DNA of 32,905 bases, taken from NCBI GenBank assembly GCA_000993115.1, contig LBVN01000019.1, forward strand, positions 1-32,905. The letters run 5' to 3'. Position 1 is the first letter of the stretch. Each line of letters opens with the position of its first letter. Position numbers and translations under genes: made by a program. This DNA is from Candidatus Woesebacteria bacterium GW2011_GWB1_38_8b. Its GTDB lineage: Bacteria; Patescibacteriota; Microgenomatia; UBA8517. Positions 1 through 8,203 of this stretch are shown in pieces. Under the pieces are notes generated by a model that worked only from the letters and a program-made list of their open reading frames with translations, had not been told where the DNA came from and made no database searches.

Positions 1-1665
1 GGTCACCAACCCGCCATAGAGGGATTGGAAAAATTCATGGACTATGGGTTTGTCAATTCGATTTTGAAATCAAACTATTTGCCTCCAACGGACATGTGGT
101 TTGCGGGCAAAGCTATAAATTATTATTGGTTTGGGCATTATTTAACAGCTTTTTTAACGCGTCTTATCAACATCCCCTCAGCAATATCATACAATCTGAT
201 GCTGGCAACAATAATGGGTTTGGTTTTATCGCAGTCTTTTTCTTTCATTTATGGATTTGTAAAAGTATTTAGCGGTAACAAATTAAGGCTCCCAATCATT
301 GCCGGGCTTATTTCGGCAATCATCCTTGTTTTCGCGGGAAATTTCCATGCACCTTACTACGTCTTGAAAAACGGAAGCGACAAATATTGGTACCCCGACG
401 CAACACGCTTTATAGGCTACAACCCCGATGTTAACGACAAGACTATTCATGAATTTCCGCTTTATTCATTTGTAGTGGCTGATCTTCACGGACATCTTCT
501 AAACCTTCCCGTTGTCATTTTATACATTAGCATTCTGGGTTCGTTTTTCATTACAACTAAAAGTTCGCTTGGACCTTCCCTCAATTTAATTCCTCTGGGA
601 TTTTTATTGGGAGTTAGCTTTATGACAAATACCTGGGATTTTGCAAATTACTTACTTCTTGCCGGAAGTGCTTTTTTTGTATTCTCTTTATCAAAAAGAA
701 AAGATTTGTTTAAATCGCTTTTCAATAGTGCATTATCTGGAATTGTGCTTGTTGTTATAGCAATAATAACAGCAGCTCCGTTTATTTTTAATTTTGATTC
801 AATAGCACAGGGTGTAAATCTGACTCATACACACTCGCTTTTGTGGCAGCTGGCAATTCTTTGGGGATATCCCCTGGTCCTGACTTTGGTTTTTTCCACC
901 CTCGTAATAAAAATAAAAAAGAATTTACTTCCAACCGACCTTTTTATAATCTCGATACTTGTAGCTTCATGGGTATTAATTATTTTACCTGAATTTATAT
1001 ATGTAAAAGACATTTATATTGCGTCCCACTACCGCGCCAACACAATGTTTAAATTAACTTACCAAGCCTTTGTCATGTTTTATCTGACTACCGGATATAT
1101 TATCTTCAGAACACTGACGTCAATTAAAAACAAAGCGGGAAAACTTATTGTGTCAATTTATTTTGCATCAATTTTAACGGCTGTTATGATTTATCCGTAT
1201 TACGCAATTAAATCTTATTACGGAAAGCTGGGAAGTTTTGAAACTCTAAACGGTGAGGTCTGGCTTACCCAAAAATACCCTGAACTGGCAGGTGTGATTG
1301 ACTGGTTTAGAAAAAACGTAAAGGAAAATACCGTAATTTTAGAAGCTCCGGGTGATTCATACACCCAATACAATGTTGTTTCATCTTACACAGGTCTCCC
1401 AACTGTGTCAGGGTGGTTTGTACACGAATGGCTGTGGCGAGGAGACGCCATTTATCCGCAGGAAAGGGTTGCCGATATTACAAATATTTACACATCCCCC
1501 GACTTAAACCTGACTTTGAGTGAAATTAGGAAATACAAAGTAAAGTACGTAATAATCGGTGCGTTTGAACGCGAAAAGTTTCCAACTATTAACGAAGAGA
1601 AATTCGACAAAATCGCGACGTTAAAAACTACAATCGGAAATACAAAAATATACGAAATAAATTAA
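1..1665 (+). CDS. DUF2298 (Chlor_Arch_YYY) multi-pass membrane protein, 5'-partial
   Basis: The reading frame is open from the first base of the window, so the gene starts upstream; 554 residues are visible. About a dozen hydrophobic segments alternate with short loops. Near the visible N-terminus is a motif running through PPTDMWFAG and NYYWFGHY, followed by DLHGHLLNLP and later SHYRANTMFKL. These are typical of the DUF2298 or YYY membrane family, which is thought to be a GT-C-like glycosyltransferase of the cell envelope. The C-terminal ~130 residues look soluble and probably face outside. The final 57 bp are repeated at 2751-2807, beyond the toxin-antitoxin pair. Family assignment is by recognised motifs; the biochemical role is inference. 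Confidence 0.85.
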   Translation, partial: GHQPAIEGLEKFMDYGFVNSILKSNYLPPTDMWFAGKAINYYWFGHYLTAFLTRLINIPSAISYNLMLATIMGLVLSQSFSFIYGFVKVFSGNKLRLPIIAGLISAIILVFAGNFHAPYYVLKNGSDKYWYPDATRFIGYNPDVNDKTIHEFPLYSFVVADLHGHLLNLPVVILYISILGSFFITTKSSLGPSLNLIPLGFLLGVSFMTNTWDFANYLLLAGSAFFVFSLSKRKDLFKSLFNSALSGIVLVVIAIITAAPFIFNFDSIAQGVNLTHTHSLLWQLAILWGYPLVLTLVFSTLVIKIKKNLLPTDLFIISILVASWVLIILPEFIYVKDIYIASHYRANTMFKLTYQAFVMFYLTTGYIIFRTLTSIKNKAGKLIVSIYFASILTAVMIYPYYAIKSYYGKLGSFETLNGEVWLTQKYPELAGVIDWFRKNVKENTVILEAPGDSYTQYNVVSSYTGLPTVSGWFVHEWLWRGDAIYPQERVADITNIYTSPDLNLTLSEIRKYKVKYVIIGAFEREKFPTINEEKFDKIATLKTTIGNTKIYEIN

Positions 1666-1883
1666 TTTACAAGCTTTCTTCCTATCTCACAGAATTGAAA
1701 GGTTCAAAGAATTGGAAATAAAAACAAGTTTTCTCAAAGCCCATCCTTCCTGAGTGAAACCGAATGGATAATCCCGTAATTTTTAATCAAATATTTACGT
1801 AACCCAACAACTCAAAATCACACTGTAAAGAAGATAAATAGATAACCAACTACCTAGGGTGGTGTTTGCAAAGATACTCAAAC

Positions 1884-1905
1884 TATTACCTACCGGTAGG
1901 TAATA
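1884..1905. repeat. Perfect 22-bp palindrome
   Basis: The sequence equals its own reverse complement over all 22 bases, centred on ACCGGT. It has no loop and is not followed by a T-run, so it resembles a dimeric-repressor operator or recombinase site more than a terminator. No gene starts immediately beside it. Confidence 0.85.
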
Positions 1906-1957
1906 ATAAAAAGTAGATTGTTCCTTATAATAGGCAATTTTAATTTATTATATTCAC

Positions 1958-1976
1958 CCCCTATATAATATAGGGG
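1958..1976. repeat. Inverted repeat, 9-bp arms with 1-nt centre
   Basis: The arms CCCCTATAT and ATATAGGGG are perfect reverse complements around a single A. Again it is operator-like, without a terminator T-run. It lies about 220 bp upstream of the antitoxin gene. Confidence 0.8.
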
Positions 1977-2144
1977 AGAAATCAACTTTATATAACCATC
2001 GACACTACTGACTCAATATCTTTTACTTCTTTTTTTCAACCTCGCTACTTATAGTTATGCATAATGTACTAATTTTGATTTTGCTCAATAAGTCTCAACG
2101 ATTTTTAGTTAACCATATTCTTTTTTTAGATAATGTTTAGATAT

Positions 2145-2188
2145 GTACTTAATAAGTACTTGACAAGTCCTTATATAGATACTATTAT
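2145..2188 (+). promoter_or_regulatory. Toxin-antitoxin promoter with overlapping operator palindromes
   Basis: A perfect -35 box TTGACA (2160-2165) and a -10 box TATTAT (2183-2188) are separated by 17 bp. Two inverted repeats touch the -35: GTACTTA-A-TAAGTAC at 2145-2159, and ACTTG-A-CAAGT across the -35 itself. This suits autorepression by the antitoxin. The expected transcription start falls at about 2195, the A of the ATG, so the mRNA is probably leaderless. Confidence 0.75.
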
Positions 2189-2194
2189 TTTCTT

Positions 2195-2458
2195 ATGTCT
2201 AGCGTACAAACAACACAAATCAAGGTTACATTATCTAACGAACTTTACTTACATCTAAAAAGTAAGGCGGAAAAACTCGGCCTGAACTTGGCGTCATATA
2301 TAAGACACCTTGTTATTAACGATGTCAAAGATATTGAGATTCCGGTTTTTAAAATGAGTGAGAAAAGAGAAAAAATAGCTCTGAAAGCATTAGAAGACTA
2401 TAAAGCTGGTAAAACCACTTCTGTAGAAAATTTTGACGACTACCTAGAAAACATATAA
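2195..2458 (+). CDS. RelB/RHH-type antitoxin
   Basis: An 87-residue protein. The first ~45 residues look like a ribbon-helix-helix DNA-binding domain: a beta strand around TTQIKVTLS, then two helices including LGLNLASYIRHLVIND. The rest is a charged tail with KALEDYKAGKTTSVENFDDYLENI, typical of the toxin-wrapping part of RelB-like antitoxins. The toxin gene begins 9 bp after the stop. The start is fixed by a strong promoter whose -10 box ends 6 nt before the ATG. There is no Shine-Dalgarno. It probably neutralises the downstream RelE-like toxin and represses its own promoter through the palindromes around the -35. Confidence 0.8.
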   Translation: MSSVQTTQIKVTLSNELYLHLKSKAEKLGLNLASYIRHLVINDVKDIEIPVFKMSEKREKIALKALEDYKAGKTTSVENFDDYLENI

Positions 2459-2467
2459 GTCTTTTAA

Positions 2468-2719
2468 ATGAAAATTAGGATTACGCCCCGTTTTGATATA
2501 AACCTTTCTAAGAAAAATCCCCAGCTTAAAATTAAAATTAAAAAGCAAGTTGAATTACTAATAATAAACTTACGACATCCTTCTCTTAAGCTTCATAAAC
2601 TTAGTGGCGATAGGGCTTCCGAGTATTCGTTTTGGATTGAAGGAAATTTGCGGATTACATTTATGATTGTCGATAATATTATATTATTCACGGACATCAT
2701 CACCCACGATGAATATTAA
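2468..2719 (+). CDS. RelE/ParE-superfamily toxin
   Basis: An 83-residue basic protein with the RelE/ParE layout: an N-terminal strand (KIRITPRFD), a lysine-rich helical hairpin, then strands through LHKLSGDRASEYSFWIEGNLRITFMIVDN and a final HDEY. The HDEY ending and the LRITF strand are common in YafQ/YoeB-like mRNA interferases, which cleave mRNA on the ribosome. It sits directly after its antitoxin in the usual antitoxin-then-toxin order. Whether it is a ribonuclease or a gyrase inhibitor cannot be settled from sequence alone. The pair lies between two copies of the DUF2298 gene end. Confidence 0.8.
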   Translation: MKIRITPRFDINLSKKNPQLKIKIKKQVELLIINLRHPSLKLHKLSGDRASEYSFWIEGNLRITFMIVDNIILFTDIITHDEY

Positions 2720-2750
2720 TTCCGTTTCTAATAGGGAATAAAAAAAATAA

Positions 2751-2807
2751 AAAATCGGAACTCTAAAAACCACAATCGGAAATACAAAAATATACGAAAT
2801 AAACTAG
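2751..2807 (+). pseudogene. Second copy of the DUF2298 gene 3' end
   Basis: This 57-bp stretch matches the last 19 codons (including stop) of the DUF2298 gene (1609-1665) at 50 of 57 positions and stays in frame to a stop. Six codons differ: four sense changes and one stop-codon change are silent and one is Ala to Gly. The similarity ends upstream of 2751. It is either the remnant of a tandem paralogue or the displaced gene end left by integration of the segment between the copies. Confidence 0.85.
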
Positions 2808-2828
2808 CCAATAAATTTCAATGAGACA

Positions 2829-3122
2829 TTATGGGAGCACGTCTATGTTTATGTTAATTGGTGTCCTTATAATATCGTAACAAGGATAAAGTTTGGCATA
2901 AATGAAAAATGCAGCTAATGAAACAGTTGCCATACCCAGACTAATTAACAAAAGCCTACCAACTCGTAACCACACCTTTTTAACAGTTTTCTTTTTTATC
3001 TTCAATATAAAACTAATTATTATCCCAGTAACCAAAGTTGTTAGTAAAATCCCCATTGAAACCAAAAAAGTCCAATATAATATCCATTGCCAGGCTGACA
3101 TTTCACAAAGACCTGAAAACAT
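2829..3122 (-). CDS. Small membrane protein of unknown function
   Basis: A 97-residue protein with three predicted membrane segments: after MSAWQWILYWTFLVSMGILLTTLVTG, within the following helix, and around LLLISLGMATVSLAAFFIYAKLY. A short lysine-rich loop (KIKKKTVKKV) lies in between, probably cytoplasmic by the positive-inside rule. A TATTAT box ends 6 nt before the ATG, the spacing seen at many other genes here, and no Shine-Dalgarno is visible. I do not recognise the family. An overlapping opposite-strand frame of 75 codons lacks membrane or domain character and was not preferred. Confidence 0.55.
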   Translation of the reverse strand: MFSGLCEMSAWQWILYWTFLVSMGILLTTLVTGIIISFILKIKKKTVKKVWLRVGRLLLISLGMATVSLAAFFIYAKLYPCYDIIRTPININIDVLP

Positions 3123-3256
3123 AATTTAATAATAACAGAAATGAGTTCAAACAATATCCATTACCATCCCCACATAATCAACTCAATAAGTGAGGTTGTC
3201 TAAATTTATTATGCACAAGAACAAGAATTTCGAAGCGGTTGCAAGATGTGCACCAA

Positions 3257-4357
3257 TTAATTACAGACCATAATTTCCAGTTTGCATTTAATGTTTTCCT
3301 GAAATGCGGTCCAGTTGTCGTCTTTTGGAACAAGAACATATAAATTTTCATATTTTGGATTACCGGTCACAATGTCAAATAAACTTTCGTCTAGACCGAA
3401 TTGATTAATGCTTCTCCTCGACTCATAAATATATCTGGAAATACTTGCGGCAGTAGAATCATCAAAATCCCTCTCAACTGCTGTGTTTACTACTCCCAAT
3501 AAATTCTTAATTTTTTTCGGGTTTAATAATATTTCTTTAGATAATAATTTTTCCTTTATTGCAGCAAAAATCTCCTGCTGTCTTGCACTTCTTGCAAAAT
3601 CGTCTCCCTCATCACCTTCGGCATGACGGCTTCTTGAATATTTTAAAGCTGTCTCTCCATTCATATGGATTATCCCTTTTTCAAAAGCAATTTTTTCATA
3701 TCGGCAGGAAAATGTCGTGTCGCCACCGCACTCGTCATTTTCCTTCCCGGGAATCGGAAACTTTTCATCCGTAAAACCGTTTTTAACCTGCACATCAACG
3801 CCACCAAGTACATCAATTATTTTTTTAAATCCATCAAAATCAATCGCAAGGGAATATTGAATAGGGATTCCCATTATTTCGGAAACTACGTTTTTAGCCA
3901 AAACCAATCCTCCCCCTTCGGTTTTTTTGTTTCCGTAATAATAAAGGCTATTAATTTTAGTTTTCAGGTTTTCAATCCAAATGTCCCTTGGGACAGAAAA
4001 TAAATAGGTTTTCTTTTTATCAACATCGATTGATAAAACTGTTAAAGAATCTGTCAAATCCGGCGCGTCATACCCTTCCCCTGCTTTTCCCAAAACCAAA
4101 ATGTTTATCCTGCCGTCAATAATTTTAATATTTTCGTAATTAGGCTTAATAAAGCCTTGCGCAATTTTTATACTGTTGCCAAAACGGGTATTTCGCAGTG
4201 CAAAAAAACTCAGGACTGCGACAATGCTTACAACCAAAACAACAACACCTAACATAAGTGTTCTTACAACCCAAACACGACTTATGATTTTCCGCTTTAC
4301 GCGCATAAACGTTGCCCGACTGATAATTGCGTTTCTCATTTTTAGAAAATTTTTCAT
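3257..4357 (-). CDS. LytR-CpsA-Psr (LCP) family envelope protein
   Basis: A 366-residue protein. A basic N-terminus leads into one membrane anchor at about residues 29-53, then an extracellular LCP domain from about residue 83. Family landmarks are INILVLGKAG, the catalytic-pocket Asp in TDSLTVLSID (D103), SVPRDIW with R124, INSLYYYG, and the later ALKYSRSRHAEGDDFARSARQQ-type region with its arginine cluster. LCP enzymes transfer lipid-linked glycopolymers to peptidoglycan or other acceptors. This fits the envelope-building genes elsewhere in the window (FemAB-like pair, GT-C enzymes). The start may be residue 1 or 7. It is followed upstream by a nucleotidyltransferase gene on the same strand, 22 bp away. 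Confidence 0.9.
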   Translation of the reverse strand: MKNFLKMRNAIISRATFMRVKRKIISRVWVVRTLMLGVVVLVVSIVAVLSFFALRNTRFGNSIKIAQGFIKPNYENIKIIDGRINILVLGKAGEGYDAPDLTDSLTVLSIDVDKKKTYLFSVPRDIWIENLKTKINSLYYYGNKKTEGGGLVLAKNVVSEIMGIPIQYSLAIDFDGFKKIIDVLGGVDVQVKNGFTDEKFPIPGKENDECGGDTTFSCRYEKIAFEKGIIHMNGETALKYSRSRHAEGDEGDDFARSARQQEIFAAIKEKLLSKEILLNPKKIKNLLGVVNTAVERDFDDSTAASISRYIYESRRSINQFGLDESLFDIVTGNPKYENLYVLVPKDDNWTAFQENIKCKLEIMVCN

Positions 4358-4379
4358 ATTAATAAATTGAGTTTTAAGG

Positions 4380-5108
4380 CTAAACTAGTTTTCCTTTAAG
4401 AAGAATTTTATTACCCTTTTTTAGTTCATTTTTAACCCTCTGTAAAACCATCTGATTAAGAAAAGTTATATTTGTATAAAGTTGAATAAGGTTGGGTTTT
4501 TTCCCATTTCTAACTTCAACCGCATGTCTAATTAAATCTTTAAATTGCGGTTCCAGCTCTAGCTTAAGTGCCTGCTCTGCAATTTCTTCATACTCCAAGG
4601 GAAATTCTTTCTTCTCTAAAATAACTAACACTCTTGCACCAAATAAAACAGATTTTGTAAACTCAATACCCATTGTTATCCAATCTTCTTGTCTTGAAGA
4701 TAATACCGCACTTAATGCGTAAGCAATTTGAAAGGCACCAACCTCTAATAAATCTCTAACTTTAATTGCTGGTGGTTTCATTTTTTCAATAACTTTCTTA
4801 CCCCTTACTGTTTTTGCCCCTTCTAAAAGTTCCCTTAAATAAACTGCTCTTGGGAACGGAGTGTCCAGAGAATAATTGATAAAATCCTCATAAACAAAGG
4901 GGTACAAATTTAACTTGTCTTGAGTATGTAGTGCTTTTAACTCTCTTCGCCCCCACTTTTTGTCTCTTTCAAACAACAATCCTACTTCATAATCGCTGTC
5001 CTTTTTATAATCACCTCTCGCCCTAGAACCGTACACAAAAATGGAGACTGGTTTTGCTTGTTCTAAAACCTTATCAAAAACCTCGTTAATCTCTTTTGGA
5101 ATATCCAT
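4380..5108 (-). CDS. Nucleotidyltransferase-domain protein with helical C-terminus
   Basis: A 242-residue protein. The first ~95 residues are a minimal nucleotidyltransferase fold: GSRARGD at residues 27-33 and the metal-site segment DSDYEVGLL, where D39 and E41 occupy the usual D-x-D/E positions. The remaining ~145 residues are helical and resemble a HEPN-type or substrate-binding domain fused in cis. Proteins of this layout may act as antitoxin-like AMP-transferases or as aminoglycoside-type nucleotidyltransferases, so the substrate is unknown. A TACAAT box lies 8 nt before the ATG. It precedes the LCP gene on the same strand, with a 22-bp gap. Confidence 0.75.
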   Translation of the reverse strand: MDIPKEINEVFDKVLEQAKPVSIFVYGSRARGDYKKDSDYEVGLLFERDKKWGRRELKALHTQDKLNLYPFVYEDFINYSLDTPFPRAVYLRELLEGAKTVRGKKVIEKMKPPAIKVRDLLEVGAFQIAYALSAVLSSRQEDWITMGIEFTKSVLFGARVLVILEKKEFPLEYEEIAEQALKLELEPQFKDLIRHAVEVRNGKKPNLIQLYTNITFLNQMVLQRVKNELKKGNKILLKGKLV

Positions 5109-5311
5109 TTGAAAATATTGTACTCCAAATTAACTTAAAACGAGAACAGGTTGATGTTTATGGAAACCTTTAATTTTATCTACATCAAATGGTCTTGTTT
5201 TTGAACCAGATAGTTTTTAGTGTGGCTACCAAAAATACCTCAATGGTTTTCTCGAAACTGCTATAATTGTACTTTGCCAACAAAGTTCGAATCGAATTCA
5301 TTTTATTCCTT
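5109..5311. other. Divergent intergenic region
   Basis: About 200 bp separates the minus-strand nucleotidyltransferase from the plus-strand helicase. It holds outward -10-like boxes, including TATAAT at 5262-5267 for the helicase. No small gene, RNA or clear terminator was seen. Confidence 0.5.
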
Positions 5312-7216
5312 ATGACTAACACTGACAAGCTCTTGGATAGCCTAAATGATGCACAAAAAAAAGCGGTTACCTATAAAAATGGTCCGCTTTTGGTCCTTGC
5401 AGGAGCTGGCTCAGGTAAGACAAAAGTGCTAACTCACAGGGCGGCGTATTTTATTCAGGAAAAAATTGCCCATCCTTCCGAAATTCTTCTTTTGACTTTT
5501 ACAAATAAGGCCGCATACGAGATGAAAGAAAGAATCGGACTTCTGACACAAGACATTCCGGGTTTTACCGGAACATTTCATTCGTTCTGCGTTAAACTTC
5601 TCCGCCATGACGGAAAAATTCTTGGAATTCCGCCCGGATTTGTAATTTATGACGACGAGGACCAAAAAGATGCAGTCAAAGAAATTATAAATAAGCTTAA
5701 TTTAAACGATGAAAAATTCAAACCCAGCGAGGTTTTGTATCAAATTTCGGATGCAAAAACCAATATGCTTGGTCCCCTTGCTTACGGCGAAATTGCGCAG
5801 GGCGACTGGCAAGCAACTGTCTTTAAAATATATCTGGAATATGAAAAGTTTTTAAAAGAATCGGGGGCGCTGGACTTTGATGATTTACTTCTAAAGACAG
5901 TTAAACTCCTGGATGAGAATAAAGAAATAAAGAACAAGTGGCAGGAAAATTATAAATATGTTCTTGTTGACGAATGGCAGGATACAAATAAAATTCAGTA
6001 TAAATTAACAAAGCTTCTTGTCGGGGATCGGAAAAACTTAACTGCGGTTGGCGACGCGGCGCAATCGATTTATTCGTGGAGAGGTGCAGATTATCGCAAT
6101 ATTAATAACTTAATAAAAGATTACCCCGAGATGAGCGTAATAAATCTTGAGCGCAATTACCGCTCAACCCAAAACATCCTTGATGCCGCAAATAGCATTA
6201 TCAAAAAAAACTCTAGCCATCCTGTACTTTCGTTGTGGACCGATAAAAAAGCGGGCCAAAAAATAAAAATTTATCGGGGGAGAAGTGAGCTTGACGAAGC
6301 GGGTTTTATAATCTCCCAAATTGATAATTTAATTACAAAGGGCATTGAATTTAACGACATTGCGGTTTTATACAGAACCAACGCACAGTCCCGGGTAATC
6401 GAGGAGGCACTTCTCCACGCAGGGATTCCTTATTCACTTGTGGGCGGGGTCAAATTCTACTCCCGAAAAGAGATCAAGGATGTTTTATCGTATTTGCGGC
6501 TGATTGCAAACCCGAAAGATAAAGTTTCAAGAGGGAGAATCGAAAAACTTGGTATTAAAAAATACGAGAATTTTCAAAAGCTTGAAGAAGAATTGGGCCA
6601 AATCGAGAATTTTACGACGCTTGATTTGATGGACCAGGTACTTGGTAAAACAGATTATCTTTCAAAATATATCCGTGAGACTGAAGAAAATCTGGCACGG
6701 CTTGAGAACATCAAAGAACTCCGCTCTGTCGCGGCGGAATTTCCAGATTTAAACGAATTTCTGGAAAATGTTGCTCTTATAGAAGCGGAACAGGATGAAA
6801 ATGGAAAAGTAAAATCACGAAGCAGCAGTGACCAAACACCCCGTAACTGCATTACACTTATGACACTTCATGCCGCTAAAGGACTTGAATTCGGTGTAGT
6901 CTTTATAATCGGAATGGAGGAAGGACTTTTCCCCCATTCCCGAAGTCTTTTTGATATTAATCAACTTGAGGAAGAAAGAAGGCTTGCGTATGTCGGAATT
7001 ACCCGCGCAAAAGAAATTTTATATTTAACGTATGCCGGCAGGCGGCTTTACTTCGGTCAGAAGACAAGCAATCCTCCCAGCCGTTTTATTATCGACATTC
7101 CCGAAGAACTGTTGGAAGGGATTGAAGGAGAATATTTAGAACGTAATAGTTTTAAAAAACAGCATAGTTATGATTACGACGCGATTGATGACTTTGATGA
7201 TTCGATAAATTTTTAA
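5312..7216 (+). CDS. uvrD: UvrD/PcrA-type superfamily 1 DNA helicase
   Basis: A 634-residue 3'-5' helicase when started at the ATG at 5312, which places the Walker A (GAGSGKT, residues 31-37) at the usual distance from the N-terminus. The frame extends 15 codons further upstream to a TTG. Other motifs: LLTFTNKAA, FHSFC, motif II DEWQDTN (220-226), motif III GDAAQSIYSWRGAD (247-260), LERNYRS, LHAAKGLEFGVVFI and EERRLAYVGITRAKE. Two motif residues are unusual: W replaces Y in DEYQD, and GDAAQ replaces GDDDQ. The protein is shorter than PcrA (~720 residues) and ends in an acidic tail. It likely acts in nucleotide excision repair and replication-fork maintenance. Confidence 0.93.
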   Translation: MTNTDKLLDSLNDAQKKAVTYKNGPLLVLAGAGSGKTKVLTHRAAYFIQEKIAHPSEILLLTFTNKAAYEMKERIGLLTQDIPGFTGTFHSFCVKLLRHDGKILGIPPGFVIYDDEDQKDAVKEIINKLNLNDEKFKPSEVLYQISDAKTNMLGPLAYGEIAQGDWQATVFKIYLEYEKFLKESGALDFDDLLLKTVKLLDENKEIKNKWQENYKYVLVDEWQDTNKIQYKLTKLLVGDRKNLTAVGDAAQSIYSWRGADYRNINNLIKDYPEMSVINLERNYRSTQNILDAANSIIKKNSSHPVLSLWTDKKAGQKIKIYRGRSELDEAGFIISQIDNLITKGIEFNDIAVLYRTNAQSRVIEEALLHAGIPYSLVGGVKFYSRKEIKDVLSYLRLIANPKDKVSRGRIEKLGIKKYENFQKLEEELGQIENFTTLDLMDQVLGKTDYLSKYIRETEENLARLENIKELRSVAAEFPDLNEFLENVALIEAEQDENGKVKSRSSSDQTPRNCITLMTLHAAKGLEFGVVFIIGMEEGLFPHSRSLFDINQLEEERRLAYVGITRAKEILYLTYAGRRLYFGQKTSNPPSRFIIDIPEELLEGIEGEYLERNSFKKQHSYDYDAIDDFDDSINF

Positions 7217-7243
7217 ATACGATTTTTTGCTAAAATCATAATT

Positions 7244-8203
7244 ATGAAACACCCCCTCCAATCGCCTGAATGGGCAAGCTTCAGAGCCGCGTGGGGAAAT
7301 GAAGTTGCCGAAACCCCTTACGGATTTTTAACATTGCATAAAATGCCTCTTACAAAATTTAAACTGGGAATTTTTGAAAAAGGAGCAAAACCAACAAAGG
7401 AAATGCTTGAAGGTTTAAAAAGTTTCGGAAAAGAAAATAATTTATTTTTTATCAAACTCGAACCCAATTATGTACCAGTTGCAGAAACTGAAAGAGAATC
7501 GTTGGTAAAACTTCTGAAATCTCAGGGTGCAGTACAGGGAAAAACTCTTTTTACTCCAACCACTTTCTGGATAGATTTAACCAAAAGTGAAGAAGAACTT
7601 TTAAAAAGTCTTCATCCGAAAACCCGCTACAACATAAGGCTTGCCGAGAAAAAAGGCGTAAAAGTAATTGAGGACAACTCAGATAAAGCTTTCGACACGT
7701 ATTTACAACTCACAAAAGAAACCGTCACACGACAGGGTTTTTATGCCCATTCCGAAAAATATCACCGACTGATGTGGCAACACCTTCACAGTACACCGAT
7801 CACCGAACACCACACACCAATTGCCCACTTACTTACCGCAAAGTTTGAAAAAGAAATTCTTACAACCTGGATTGTTTTCGTTCACGATAATTTTCTTTAT
7901 TATCCTTACGGTGCATCAACGGAAAAGCATAAAGACTTACAGGCAAATAGTTTAATGATGTGGGAAGCAATTAAATTCGGAAAAAAAATGGAGTGTATAA
8001 CTTTTGATCTTTGGGGACGGGAAGAAGGAAAAGGATTTACTCGGTTTAAGGAAGGCTTTAACCCAAAAGTCGTAGAGTTCCTTGGTACGTGGGATTTAGT
8101 AATTAATCCAACAATTTACAAAATTTATCGATTTGCAGAAAAAATCCGCTGGAGCCTTCTTCGCTTAAGAACAAAGTTTGGACTTATCAAACCCTCTTTT
8201 TAA
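7244..8203 (+). CDS. FemAB-like peptidoglycan bridge aminoacyltransferase (first of tandem pair)
   Basis: A 319-residue member of the FemABX/lipid II:glycine glycyltransferase family in the GNAT fold. Supporting motifs are SPEWASFR at the N-terminus, the signature HPKTRYNIRLAEKKGVKV around residues 126-143, ILTTWIVFVHDNFLYYPYGAS, and the C-terminal GFTRFKEGFNPKVVEFLGTWD. Such enzymes add amino acids from aminoacyl-tRNA to the peptidoglycan stem. A TAAAAT box (7231-7236) lies exactly 7 nt before the ATG and no Shine-Dalgarno is visible. The stop overlaps the next gene's ATG, so the two are translationally coupled. Residues encoded by 7794-7821 derive from a degenerate heptamer tract inside the gene. 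Confidence 0.88.
   Translation: MKHPLQSPEWASFRAAWGNEVAETPYGFLTLHKMPLTKFKLGIFEKGAKPTKEMLEGLKSFGKENNLFFIKLEPNYVPVAETERESLVKLLKSQGAVQGKTLFTPTTFWIDLTKSEEELLKSLHPKTRYNIRLAEKKGVKVIEDNSDKAFDTYLQLTKETVTRQGFYAHSEKYHRLMWQHLHSTPITEHHTPIAHLLTAKFEKEILTTWIVFVHDNFLYYPYGASTEKHKDLQANSLMMWEAIKFGKKMECITFDLWGREEGKGFTRFKEGFNPKVVEFLGTWDLVINPTIYKIYRFAEKIRWSLLRLRTKFGLIKPSF
7794..7821 (+). repeat. Four-unit heptamer tract (CACCNNN) inside the first FemAB-like gene
   Basis: Four consecutive heptamers share CACC and vary in the last three bases (GAT, GAA, ACA, AAT). The tract is read in frame and yields a His/Thr/Pro-rich stretch between two conserved blocks of the enzyme. It has the same length and unit number as four other tracts nearby. 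Confidence 0.6.

Larger units (their letters stand above)
1666..2159. other. 530-bp gene-free region with palindromes
   Basis: No convincing coding frame is visible between the DUF2298 stop and the antitoxin start at 2195. The stretch is AT-rich. It holds a degenerate REP-like motif at 1749-1767, a perfect 22-bp palindrome at 1884-1905, a 19-bp inverted repeat at 1958-1976 and the antitoxin promoter. It lies between the two copies of the DUF2298 gene end, so it may be part of an inserted segment. Confidence 0.6.

Noticed and set aside
1884-1905. Rho-independent terminator
   Set aside because: The palindrome has no loop and is not followed by a T-run on either strand.
2902-3129. Plus-strand coding frame opposite the small membrane protein
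   Set aside because: It overlaps the minus-strand gene almost entirely, shows no domain or membrane character, and has no promoter at the usual spacing.
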